Positions 21,314 to 31,554 of a stretch of 64,000 bases of DNA are shown one piece after another. The position numbers and the translations under genes are program-made. The notes beneath the pieces are model-generated. The model did no database searches. It was not told where the DNA came from and saw only the letters and a list, made by a program, of their open reading frames with translations. Numbering within the stretch: position 1 is the stretch's first letter; the number at the start of each line of letters is the position of its first letter. Source of the DNA: Anopheles merus (Eukaryota > Arthropoda > Insecta > Diptera > Culicidae); the NCBI RefSeq assembly GCF_017562075.2, contig NC_054083.1, positions 30,165,558 through 30,229,557 of the forward strand, written 5' to 3'.

Positions 21314-23904
21314 CTGGGAAAGGGGTAAAGCCACATTATTAACACAACCATTGGAACGAAACAACGCTGCGCACCCTCATTACTTACAACACGTGTCCCA
21401 TCGGCATCGAATGTCGGTGCAAACCCTGGGCGATACGTTGGCCCGGCCGGTGCCTGATTGCGACGGCCTCCGCGTCGTCCCGCCCGCGACACTCCCGTAT
21501 CGACGGACCCATTGTCGACTGGGTCGAGGAAGCCACTGTCGATGCCCCGATTGCTCTTGGGATCGTCCAGATCCACCCCATCGTCCAGCTCGTCGTCATC
21601 GTCCAGCTCGGACCCAGCCATTGGCGGTTCCTGCCGAGGAAGATTCGATTCGTTAGGTATGGGCAGAAGGGGAATCGCATCGGTACGAGCCTTCTCTGTG
21701 TCACGCTTTGCTCGGCGAGATGGTGAACGCTGTTTTCGGAGAAAGGAAACAGAGAGAGAAAAGAAAAAAAATCATTTTACATCTCAACCTGCATTAAAAA
21801 ACACCCATTTCACACCACCCGTGAAGAGATCGAGAGAGTTTCTGCGCCGAAAGTTTTTGCTGACCTGCATCCGCAGCAAGCTGCCCAGCCAGAGATCAAC
21901 GAACGCGCCAAAACTGCTTAAATTGCAGGGTGAAAGTTATATTGCTTGCCTTTTCGTTTGCATCGAGTGCATTGCATGCGAGATGGTTTCGAGATGTAAA
22001 AAAGCACTTAAAAATGAGCAAATCATAAGCGGAAACATACGGCAGACAAGATAAGTGTAGCGGATCGCGAGGCGGAAGCGTCTTCGGAGATTGATATGAG
22101 CCACAAGCGTTGGATTGGACCGTTGGCGCCCGTCGTTATGTCACGTACGGGCAGTGTTTTGTGTATCTGTGGTTTTCTTTATCAAGCAGAAGCTTTGAAC
22201 ATGTGTCAAGGGTGTGGAACAGAAATGTAGCCTTATTATAGTTTATAAAACAATATTGTATGCATTGTTTTTACTGGGGGCCTTTCCGTTTTAAGCTCGT
22301 AGGCTGAAATTTCAGCCTGTCAGCTTTTTGCATTGTATATCAGTTTTCGAGCAGCTATCTAAGTGGGTATAATATACAGGTGGGCTTATCCCAAGGTATA
22401 TGAATTTAGAAGACTGATTTTTATCGCTTCTGTTTCTGAATGAAGATTTTAAGAGTGTTTTGTGTATTCGTCATGCCTTCAGAAAGCTTGTTTGAACAAA
22501 AGTTTTCACCCATCCTGTCAAAAGTGATATTCAAATTTGGTTATAAAACATGCTATGGGACCACCTGGACTACATGCACTTTGATTCTGGATTCCATCAC
22601 CAGATCTCTTTAATGCACCTTGGGATAAATGTAAACAAGCCCGTGTTTTCGAGCAGGTACTCGAATCTAATTCTAGTTTTGTTGGTAGAATAATCTAGAC
22701 TGAAAATTGCAGGCTAGTTTTTTGTGTGGTTTTGTATGGAGTGTTTCAATGATTTCAGCCTGCAACTGTCAAACTCCATACAACAAACTAACTAGAATCG
22801 TGAAGGCCCCCACTGTTTGTTTTTTGTTTATAAACTCCAAAAAGTTCGACACCCTTGCTTTTGAAGTCACAAAGAATGCTGCCTTCGTGTAAGAACTCGG
22901 TCGCTTATCACACACTGTTCACGCTGTTTACTGGCATTAATTGCACTTATCATGCACTACTGGCAGCAAGCGAAACCAATTGCAAAACGATGCTGTAATG
23001 CTCGTACGAAAATCGTAATTTAAACACAATTAAACGTTCTTACCACATGCGCGAAGCAAAGGATTAACGTCACTGTTTGCAACAAGGCTACGAATAGCCC
23101 CCCTCAAAACGGCACAGCGTAAGGAGTGGGAAAGTAGCACAAATTTAAATACAATTGAGCTGCCCAATTCCAATCAAATCTGTACAGCAATGCACAGAGA
23201 AAAACAACACCAATCAGCTGCCAATAAAAGGGGGATTCACTCACGATATGGATAGAATTTCATGTGCGGCATGACAACACTGGAAGCAGCGATCTATACC
23301 GCGCGTTAATAAGCTCTAAGCAAGCCGCTCCAAGGACAGACGATAAGCACAGGAATGTGCCCTTTAGGGGAAGCAAGAAGCATAGGCATGCTTTAGAATG
23401 TTGTCACTCGATCGGCGTGGAATCTGTAATGTCATCAAACCGGTTCGGGTGACAGTCGAACGAATGGTGTTTGCTGGGTCCGTTGTGGCGGAACAACAAT
23501 CGCGTTGTAATCGTGCGGTTGAGAATTCATCTTAATGCTGGCGCTCGGTATTCGCCTCGCGATATATGTGTGGAGTCGCTTCCGCGCAACACCGAATCAA
23601 ATATGCGTCATCATGCGCGTTTCCCGCGCCGCCCTGTGTGCGTCGCGCTGACCGATGTGATTCAGGGCGCGGGCCGTGATCATCATGCGATGATCATGTT
23701 GTACCGATGGAGAAGCATAAAGCGAAAACACACAATACCAATACTCACACTGTTCGACCGGCTACGATTGCGACCGTTGGGGCGTGCGGTAAGGGCGTGC
23801 GCTGGGTTGGCAGTGGCGCGGCCAGCATCTGGCATGTCGCTGCCGGCGGTCTCTTCGATGTTTATTTCCACCGCTGATGTGTCTTTCTCTACGGTGGACG
23901 TCAT
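20942..23904 (-). CDS. ninjurin family membrane protein, long N-terminal form
   Basis: Three exons (23904-23749, 21729-21388, 21313-20942) all join in phase 0 and give 289 aa. The C-terminal exon holds the ninjurin domain: NVYQQKKNLAQGMMDLALLS and NQLRYVLE, then membrane segments at about residues 218-241 and 260-282, ending SAFGVAEPQAVV. Ninjurins are plasma-membrane homophilic adhesion proteins; vertebrate NINJ1 also drives membrane rupture in lytic death, and Drosophila NijA is shed by a matrix metalloprotease. The N-terminal part is hydrophilic, with RS-rich and strongly acidic DDDDELDD stretches and a Gly/Arg-rich patch. The ATG at 23904 is chosen because it opens the frame after CCCAACATC; a leftward alternative at 21621 (MAGSELD) would give a short form. 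The closest fly relative is probably NijA. Confidence 0.85.
21388..21729 (-). CDS. ninjurin (long form) exon 2, hydrophilic region
   Basis: The acceptor is a strong pyrimidine tract ending AAAACAG at 21730 and the donor is GTAAGT at 21387. It encodes 114 residues. A second in-frame acceptor, TCGGCAG before 21630, would skip 33 residues, so alternative splicing is possible. Confidence 0.8.
22273..22814. mobile_element. nested MITE-like foldback elements in the ninjurin intron
   Basis: The outer ends are ACTGGGGGCCTTTCCG and, reverse-complemented from the right, AGTGGGGGCCTTCACG. Inside, GGGCTTATCCCAAGGT at 22382-22397 is mirrored by ACCTTGGGATAAATGTAAAC with AAGCCC near 22617-22642, suggesting a second inserted element. 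An exact 11-bp direct repeat TTTTCGAGCAG occurs at 22344-22354 and 22646-22656 around that inner element. The right part contains a hairpin with TTGTATGGAGT and ACTCCATACAA arms. There is no coding capacity. Confidence 0.5.
23749..23904 (-). CDS. ninjurin (long form) exon 1
   Basis: It encodes 52 residues beginning MTSTVEKDTSAVE and ends at a GTGAGT donor (23748). The phase agrees with exon 2. It is acidic at the start and RNRSR-rich at the end. Confidence 0.7.
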
Positions 23905-24703
23905 GATGTTGGGCAGAACACTTGATCGTTTCGAGCTCAAAATTCACTTCTCACTCACACCAGCGCAAACTGATTCGACTTTAATTCCACCGATAATGTA
24001 CAGCCACAACAAAAAGAAACAGCAAATGTTAAATTATTCACAATTATTTCACTTAACTGACAGGGGTCAAACACAAACACACACCCCACGGGGAAGGGGT
24101 TAACAACACACCGTTTGTGCCAGTGTCTTGCGAATAATTACACCCGCCCTGGATCCACTTGACCGACTGCTTCCCGGTGAATCAAGCAGTGGAAACAATA
24201 AGCCGTTGCCCGTTTTTCGACTCGAGCACCGTTACACACTCCGTTGGGCACGTTGTTTTTTGTCTGGACAGCAAAACACGACACAGAATGGGAGGGAGAC
24301 CGATGTGTAAACACTGTACCGCTGAGCGGCTCGACACGAACTGAGCGCGCGTTTGGCGCATTTGTGCGAATCGGGCCTGAGTTTTGCGGAAAGTCGAGCC
24401 AAATGTATCCTTGCGTTAGTTTGTGTGTGGTTACGGTCGTAATACGGGGACGGACGGGTGTGTGCGGTTGGGTTGGTAGAGAAGTGTTTGGGTGCTTATT
24501 ATACGTATTTTAGAATTTATTTCACATTATTAAGGCAATTTATAAAAAAGATCTTTTAAACAGTAGGAAATGTAACAAAGATTTATAAAATTAAAAAAAA
24601 AATCATAGACCAACCAGTGATCCAGTAGTTCTGATTGATGGTGAGCGTTAGGTTTGCTTGTTCTTTGAAGTATTTATTTATTCTATTACTTTAGATATAA
24701 TTG

Positions 24704-24786
24704 CTATTTATTTGTTTATTTATTCATTAATTTATTTATTCATTTATTTATTTATTTATTCATTTATTTATTTATTTATTTATTTT
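24704..24786. repeat. (ATTT)n tetranucleotide repeat
   Basis: A near-continuous run of TTTA units with occasional C substitutions, in the middle of an AT-rich stretch from about 24500 to 25150. Confidence 0.9.
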
Positions 24787-26331
24787 TAGAATAATCATAA
24801 GTTTTTTCTGCTTTGACGGTTTCTTCCATGTATTATTTATATTTTTCTTTATTAATTTGCTTATGTGTTTTCCTCTTATTTGTCATGTTTTATTTAACTA
24901 TGTGTTCTATTGACCAAAAATTTAACAAAGCTAATAACATTTAGTTCGTTTGTTGGGCATGTCTATTTTTTCATATTTTTCATATTCCATGTTTTTCTTT
25001 ATCCATCATTTATATAATAATTGGGTTTTTATGCTTTGTATGTTTTTACCACGAGCTATTTCTCATTTTGTTTGTTAATTATTTATGTATTAACATCTTA
25101 TTTCTAACAACTTTTACTAGGTATTGTCTTTTCTACAAATTTAACTTATTTCATACCTTTCAATTCGTTTTCTTCCAACTTTTCACACGAGTCATCGAGT
25201 CACCAACAATCTGACCGTTCGCTTTTCGACCGTCCCACAATTGCGTGCTAACCGGTTTCCAATCGGTCCCGGTTCGGGCCGGGCGGGCTTTTCGCGGGGA
25301 ATCCATACGAACGTCATGTGATATGTACGCAGCCCCTGCCGTTGCTGGAAGGGGTTGAACAGCCGCGGGTCCGAGGGCTCGCTGGCGGGGGGAGACGATC
25401 GACGAATGGTGGACTTAATGGACGGCGATTTTTAAAGTTCGTTCTGCTTTGCGACGTTCTGTTCTTCTGGGCACGCGTGACGCAATGGGTCACTCGGAAT
25501 TGGGAATTGGAAACACCGGTTTTCGGTGTATTGCTCGGTGGCTAGACGTTTGTGTTTCTCTTGATGGTGCCCGCTCCTGAAACGCATTCGTCATATTGTT
25601 CGTAAATTGATCGTGTAAACATATGCGGCGAGTTTAGAACCATTTTTGAAGATAAATTCCATTTTTGAGCTGCTTAACACTTGTGTGTTACAATGTCGCA
25701 CACTGTTTTCAGAGAATATGGTTGGGGTTTTATTTCGGGGGTTTTGTTTTTAATTTAATTAATAAGGTAAATGTACTCTAGACATGCGACGGCGTCTCTA
25801 GTTGTAACTTATTGTTATTTTATTTGTAAAACAAAGCTCTACCAAACACTGTACAAGGTCATATTTCTTCGCACTATGATGGAGATAAGGGTCGTTGCTT
25901 AACCGCATAATATCATTTATTACCCCATGAGGCCGGGCGCTGGCACTGCTTATCTTCTTCTAAGTCTTCGAGTTTTGGCAAATTTGTTTTTCCATTTTTG
26001 CAACCCAGAACAAGCTAATAACTGCCCTGCTGCTGCAGAAGCACTGTTCGTGTTGCGGGGAGGAAAATAATTTACATAAGATTAGCGTTGCATAAAACTA
26101 AAGGGGCATTCTGCAGAGGAAGTTTCTGTTGTGCAGGGGTGTTCTTTACGAGGTATTTCGTTTTCATGTTGTGTTGCATTTTTAAATATTCTTGGAAACC
26201 TGTTCAACAACACCAAGCTTCACTGCGATGTGTAGGGTTTTCCCTTTCGATTGATGACTAACGCTACGGTAGCAGGTGCATCGTAAAGTGTAATTTTCAC
26301 ACGAATTCGATGTGGGCGCTTGACGAATTTT

Positions 26332-26333
<2 letters not shown>

Positions 26334-26371
<38 letters not shown>

Positions 26372-26388
26372 TCCATCTCTCTCTCTCT
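26334..26388. repeat. (CT)n microsatellite
   Basis: About eighteen CT units followed by GCTCCAT and a second shorter CT run. Confidence 0.9.
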
Positions 26389-26506
26389 TATTTGCTCAAC
26401 CTTTCACACATTTTGGCGCATTTTACGCTTTTGCACTTCTTCGGTACAACGTAATTTCAATTTGCACTCTAGCCAGTTTCTGACACACACACTCGCACTT
26501 TAACAC

Positions 26507-26884
26507 TCACGCTTTACGCGGCGCCACCCCAAACGCGGAAATCATCACATTGACCAGCGTTATAACAAAGATGCCGATCGTGATGAGGTCGTTGATCTTG
26601 TTTGCCTTGCATATCTCTTTCCGATCGTTCACGTCGTACCGGCTGTTCATGATCAGGCCGACGCCGACCGCTACCTGTACCAGCAGGCTGACGGAGATAA
26701 AGATTAGGCTGAAGATGTAGTACGGATGACGCTCGTACGTTTCCAGCACGTACCGAAGCTGGTTCGCATTGGCGGACAGCAGCGCCAGGTCCATCATGCC
26801 CTGGGCTAGCGTTTTCTTCTGCTGGTACACATTCACGTTCGGTATTACCTCGGGCAGTGGCAGCCCGGCGGCACCCTGTTCGAC
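26507..26884 (-). CDS. ninjurin (short form) exon 2
   Basis: The acceptor is GATTGTAG at 26885. It encodes 125 residues and TGA at 26507-26509, and contains the complete ninjurin domain. Confidence 0.93.
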   Translation of the reverse strand, partial: VEQGAAGLPLPEVIPNVNVYQQKKTLAQGMMDLALLSANANQLRYVLETYERHPYYIFSLIFISVSLLVQVAVGVGLIMNSRYDVNDRKEICKANKINDLITIGIFVITLVNVMISAFGVAPRKA

Positions 26885-27003
26885 CTACAATCAGGATAGG
26901 TTGGATGTGGATTGAGTGTATTTCGTTTTTATAGGCTCCCCTGAAACCAAAGGGCCATACTTACGGTAGGTGACAGTGAACCGTCGTTAATGTTTAGGGC
27001 CAT
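26507..27003 (-). CDS. ninjurin family membrane protein, short form
   Basis: Two exons (27003-26965 and 26884-26507) join in phase 0 and give 138 aa starting MALNINDGSL. The domain PNVNVYQQKKTLAQGMMDL plus NQLRYVLE is nearly identical to the neighbouring long-form gene, with two membrane segments at about residues 69-92 and 110-132 and the ending ISAFGVAPRKA. The length is typical of a ninjurin. It lies in the same orientation about 2.6 kb upstream of the long-form gene, which suggests an old tandem duplication. The first intron is only 80 bp. Probable role: homophilic adhesion or membrane damage response at the cell surface. Confidence 0.9.
26965..27003 (-). CDS. ninjurin (short form) exon 1
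   Basis: It encodes thirteen codons, MALNINDGSLSPT, followed by donor GTAAGT at 26964. The upstream frame stays open, but the ATG at 27003 is the first good methionine. Confidence 0.78.
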
Positions 27004-27393
27004 TTTATGCACCCGGTGGGAGGGATCGAACGAACGAATGAACGAAAACAACAAACAAAAGTCTCTATTCCCGGGCTGCGTCTGGTGTGTGCGGCCAGAT
27101 AGATTCCGCGACGACAACTAAGCGCGCTGACGGAATGAATACAACAAAATCATGCTCGCTGCAAACGAAAATAAACCGCGGTAGTGTCGGTGCGCATGAG
27201 TTGCAGGGTTCGTCGCTTGGGTTGGTAGTTTGTTTTTTTTAATGGTCCATTTATTTTTTTTCTTTTAAGTGATTTTTTTTTGAATAAAATAAATTGACTG
27301 TAATTTTGTTATGTTTTATTCAGTTCATATATATATTTGTTTTAATTTTCTGAGAGTTTGCCAATTGAGTTTTATTTTAAATAAAAATTGATA
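27004..27393. other. ninjurin 5' flank and 3' flank of the fibrinogen-related gene
   Basis: It holds the 5' UTR and promoter side of the short ninjurin gene and T-rich DNA near 27230-27390 that would be the 3' UTR of the fibrinogen-domain gene. AATAAA-like signals for the minus-strand gene are plausible in the TTTATT motifs here. Confidence 0.4.
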
Positions 27394-27526
27394 TCATGTC
27401 ATTAATTTCGGTCTTATCATCATCTTCGACGACTTGAGCGAGTAATGGTACCCACGGAACGATTTCCAAACCATGCTCGTGGCGAACTCTTTCGTTTCAC
27501 CGCGCAAATACTTTCCGTTCAAGTTG
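27394..27526 (-). CDS. fibrinogen-related protein exon 2
   Basis: The acceptor is AATTGCAG at 27527. It encodes NLNGKYLRG..., the conserved end of the fibrinogen domain (SMVWKSFRGYHYSLKSSKMM), and a TGA at 27394-27396. Confidence 0.93.
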
Positions 27527-28588
27527 CTGCAATTAAACAAAACAAAAAGAGCAAATAAAAGCAAACATCAATAAAGCTAACAGGAATTAAACGAAGGCTC
27601 ATTAAAATCACCTTTGATGGCAGGCTCTATACCACCATGCGCCAGTGTACGTGACCGCACAGTTCTCAGTCGATGCATCTCGGTCCTCATCTTTCGTCGT
27701 AAAGGGCATCCCCTTCAAATCGCTCAACGAGTCGCCGGCCGTACCGCTGTAGCCGTCGATTACGAGCAGCGCAAACTTTTGGCCCACATTGCCGATTGCA
27801 AACCGCTCGTACCGGGCCACCGTCCGGTTGCCCTCGAAATCCTCCAGCAGGATCGCCAGCTCGTGCGGTGCCGACTCGGTTAGCTGATGGATAAGCCCCA
27901 GGCCCAGCCAAAACTCGCCGTTCAGATTGCCGAAGCCTTCGTAGTACTCGTCCCAGGCCCGGTAGAAGTTGATCGAACCGTCGAACCGCTGCTGAATCAC
28001 AACCCACCCGCCCGACTCGTACTCCTGGTCGCACCGCACCGTGATCGGTTCCTTGAAGGGATACTCGGGCCGTATCTGGTACACACCGGACGCTGCGAAC
28101 GGTACCTTGCCGCAGGACGGATACACCGCCGACTGCTTATCACCGGAGAGTGGCAAAGCGGGCGCCATGCTGCAGGTTGCGTTTCGCTTCAGCAAATACT
28201 CGCCAAGCTGTTCCTTCGTTACGAGATGGTGCTGTTTGGCCAGCAGCTCGGTAACATCGCGCTGCAGGACGGTAAAATTTTGCTGCGCGTGCTCGTCGCT
28301 CAGCCCGAGCAGCGTGACCGTTTTGGCGGTTTGCTGCGCAATCCAGGCTAAGTTTTCCACCGACTTTACGAGACTATCGATGCGGGTGCTTAGAGTGGTG
28401 ATCCTTTCCTCGGACTGTAGCTGCTTCTCGATGAAATGGTACTCGAGGGAGGTTAACTTTGCCAGCAGCATTTCGAAGCCAAATCCGGATGGTGCCGTTG
28501 CCGGAACGGATGCATTTTCTGCGACGCTCACTGTGGCCAGAGCAGTGTGGCAGCAACACAGCAGAAAAAGCGATAATTTGGTTCGCAT
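27394..28588 (-). CDS. secreted fibrinogen-related protein (FREP/FBN, immune lectin type)
   Basis: Two exons (28588-27612 and 27526-27394) give 369 aa. Residues 1-19 are a signal peptide (MRTKLSLFLLCCC...). Residues 35-135 are helical with heptad-like leucines, the usual coiled-coil stem for trimer formation. Residues 155-369 are a fibrinogen C-terminal domain with GGWVVIQQRFDGS, FWLGL, the calcium-site region TTKDEDRDAS, paired cysteines 159/186 and 310/323, and GAWWYRACHQSNLNGKY across the splice junction. Sites for N-glycosylation include NFT, NAT and NRT. In mosquitoes this expanded family binds bacteria and parasites in haemolymph. The 85-bp intron splits the Ser codon of HQSNLNG. Which family member it is cannot be settled without a search. 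Confidence 0.93.
27612..28588 (-). CDS. fibrinogen-related protein exon 1
   Basis: From ATG at 28588 to the AG before GTGATT (donor at 27611). It encodes the signal peptide, coiled-coil stem and most of the fibrinogen domain. Confidence 0.93.
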
Positions 28589-28655
28589 TTTTTTACACCC
28601 GCTTCCGACAACACTTCACAACGAAACTTACTTACAAAGCGTATGGAAGTGTCGC

Positions 28656-28662
28656 TTATATA
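28656..28662 (-). promoter_or_regulatory. TATA box of the fibrinogen-related gene
   Basis: TATATAA in the context CGTATATAAGCGAC on the minus strand, 68 bases upstream of the start codon. A start site about 30 bases downstream would leave a 5' UTR of roughly 40 bases. Confidence 0.55.
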
Positions 28663-29152
28663 CGAAAGAGTGGATCGAGGACGCAATCAAACAACAGCAA
28701 AAAAACCGCATCCTTTTGGGATTAACCGCATGGCAATGGTATGGTTTTGGGTGAGATGTGATAAAACATATGTGAAACACGCAATACGTTTATGATTCAT
28801 TTGTTCTGTAGAGCAGTGTGCTGGTGCAGCAGCATGTATTTGCTTCTTTTTTACGGTATTCATACGCTTAACGTCATTAATGTACGACACACGCTGTAGA
28901 AAAACCTGTTTTTAATGAAATTTTGTGAATGCCGTGGTGTTAAATTTAATCCAATTAAATTTTTATGTAAAATGTTTTAAATTTTAATGATCAGAAGTGA
29001 ATTGACACTTAAATTTTTATCATAAAATTAATCTCGAAAGTCCTATAATAAAAAAGCGAACGATTTTTTTAAGAATGAGAAAACAATAAATCTGAAACGA
29101 CAAATGTTCAATTTGAAAATGTACGCAGACGCGATTTGTTTTCAGTCGTTGA
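28663..29152. other. intergenic DNA left of the palindrome
   Basis: AT-rich flank between the fibrinogen-related gene promoter and the left arm. No gene is seen. Confidence 0.45.
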
Positions 29153-29799
29153 CCCTATCCGCAAAAGGCGGTTTTCGCCGCGATTTTCGACCAAGCGAAA
29201 ATAAAAATTATGCCATTTGTATGGGGCGAACACACACACACAAATTATGGTGGCTGATTATGGATGGGAAGATTATGGTTCTGACTTCTGTTTCGCTCTT
29301 GCTCACAGACGATGGTGTCCCGTCCCATTCTCACCATGTTGTAGGCGCAAAGCTATGGCTGTTGCTGCTCTTTCTCGCACGTGAGGGAGTTTTCTTTCTC
29401 CTTGTTATTCCCATGTGTGGCATTGGCTGCGAACGATCATCATCGTCCTGATCCGTTAGTTAGTTAAAGGTAAATTGTTAGAAGCAATTGCTCTGGTACA
29501 TCGAATGCTGCACAAATTCGTGCACGTTTATGTGCCACACTGTACGGACAACGTTTTGTGACTAGCACAACATCACATTTTAGCAACACAGCCCGGCCTT
29601 TGGTCCTGAATTTAAAAAAAACCTAAAGCACATGTATGATGTAGATTGTGTGTAGATTTGGAACATTTTATACGGACGAGCAACAATTAAATGCCGCATA
29701 TTGTATACCCTTTAAACTAAACGGCGGAATGCATTTTAAACGACATTCTGCTGCTCTATTCGACATGCACACAGGCTCATTGAACGCATGCTGTGATTA

Positions 29800-29965
29800 A
29801 ATCGTTTCCTACGAGGCCAGATGAGTTCGATTCTCATCCGGATCATTCCTCAGGTATGAAGAACTGACTATCCGATAACGTGGTTTTAGTAAGGTAAAGA
29901 AGAAGCCGTTACAGCCCGGTCCAAAGTATTGGTCGTTACGTCAAAGAAGAAGATCATTTGTACGG
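29800..29965 (+). mobile_element. tRNA-like SINE fragment in the left arm
   Basis: A box-B-like AGTTCGATTCT at 29823-29833 is followed by GAACTGACTATCCG and a GAAGAAGA tail, the same arrangement as the Sine200-type copies but clearly diverged. A second such module is at about 30440-30570. The mirror copy lies at 35983-36148. Confidence 0.45.
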
Positions 29966-30230
29966 GAGGATGTGGCTTGAATTGCTGCGCTAAGCCTCGG
30001 CTCGTAAGGGATGCAAGATCACCTGTACAATAAAGAGATAAGGAAGATGGTCTTATCGGCCAAAGGCTGCAATCGATCACGTGGCTCCACGGAGCGCTGG
30101 TATGTGGTCAGCGAGTGCAGTATGCAGTTCGACAGCCACCATCGCGTCCCGTGGGAGCAACGCGTTCGAGTCGGCCTAAATGATCGGGATCGTTTACGGA
30201 TGGCTCCCACCCGGTAGGACGACCCGCACC

Positions 30231-30930
30231 CAGTGGCGGATTAACAGGAGCAGAGGCCCTAAGCGGTCACACGAATGTATCGAGCAAGAAGTTATATGAG
30301 GAATGCCAAACCAGAGAAGGTTTGTGAAGTAATTTTACTTTTGAACGGGGCCCCACACGGCCGTTTTATTTGCGTACTGGCAGTGGCAGATCTAACGGTA
30401 GGCGGACTAGGCCTACCCGCCGGTTTAGAGGCCCCGTAGATCGTCAGACAAGATCGGTTCTTATCCGCGCCATTCCCCGGATATCGAGAACTGACTATCC
30501 GTTAGCGTGATTTTAGTAAATTTTAAAAGTCGTTTCAGCCCTGTCTACAGAATTGCTCGTTACGTCAAAGAAGAAGAAGAAAATTTGTACGGGAGGCTAT
30601 GAGATTGCAGTGCGGCACGCGGCCTCGGTACGTGGGGGATGGCGAATCACCTGTACAACAAAGAGTGCAGGGAGATGGTAGCGAGCTGTGGGGTTTTATC
30701 GGCCACGAGCTGCAAACAACCAAGTGGTTCCATGGAGCGCTAGTATGTTGTCAGTGAGTGCACTAGGTAGTTCGGCAGGTGCCAATCCGACCCGTGGGTG
30801 CAACGAGTTCAAGACGACACGAATGAACTGGATCGTTTACGGATGGTTCCGACAGAGAAGGATTACGAAGGATCCGCTCCTCGGAGCCTCACGTGGCCGC
30901 TTAGTTTGCGTACTGGCTAATCCGCCCCTG
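30231..30930. mobile_element. hAT-like MITE(s) in the left arm
   Basis: The left end CAGTGGCGGATTAAC and the reverse complement of the right end, CAGGGGCGGATTAGC, form a 15-bp imperfect terminal repeat of hAT type. A second internal end CAGTGGCAGATCTAACGG begins at 30381, so one element may be nested in another. The flanking bases do not give a convincing 8-bp duplication. The same element occurs inverted in the right arm at 35009-35717. Confidence 0.5.
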
Positions 30931-31423
30931 CCCCCCACCTCACTATTGTTTGCCTTAAGGCTTACGGCAAATACAGTTTACTTTTGTTATTCTAAACTAT
31001 GCTAGCATTATTGAACAGCAATACGAAAGAAAAGGAATGAGAAGGAAAGAAGGGGAAAGGGAGTACATAAAAGGGGGGCTAACAAGAGCGGAAGGGAGCG
31101 GAGGAGCAGGAAGGGTGATAGTCGAAGAGGTGAGATGAGAAGATGAAGGCGAGGATTGCGTGTAGCAGCGTTCATTGTTCCCAAGCGACGATGGATTCTA
31201 AACAATGGGGGACGAGAGCGAAGCGAACTGGAGGAAGCATACAGGAACGGGGAGGACAAACAGGAAGGGATCAACAAGCATTTTTTGAAAATCGATGTTC
31301 TTATTTCTGTATTTTCCACATTGTCCATATCAATCTTATGAGCTGCGGATCGTACAAAGCTGCTTCATCTTTTTCTTAATTGAAACAGTAACCATTGCTT
31401 TTCTGTCTGCCTCAGCCACTCCT

Positions 31424-31554
31424 TTCTTCTTCTCCGCGCAACGACCTACGCGGTCATGCTGGATAATTAAACGTTGCTACGAGAAACGGTCCATACGAGG
31501 CTTGAACCCATGGCGAGCAGGTTGCTAAGTCATGCGAGTTGACGTGACCTGTTA
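31424..31554 (-). mobile_element. SINE-like fragment in the left arm
   Basis: On the minus strand it reads box-B-like GGTTCAAGCCTCG followed by TATGGACCG and ends with a GAAGAAGAAAGG tail, similar to the Sine200-type copies. A second tRNA-like box B GCGTTCAAGCCCC lies about 115 bases away, so two related SINE heads may be joined. Confidence 0.5.

Larger units (their letters stand above)
23905..26506. other. intergenic DNA between the two ninjurin genes
   Basis: It includes the promoter and 5' UTR side of the long ninjurin gene (about 23905-24400), an AT-rich stretch with (ATTT)n at 24704-24786, and the 3' flank of the second ninjurin gene with a (CT)n run at 26334-26369. No additional coding region is supported. 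Confidence 0.45.
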
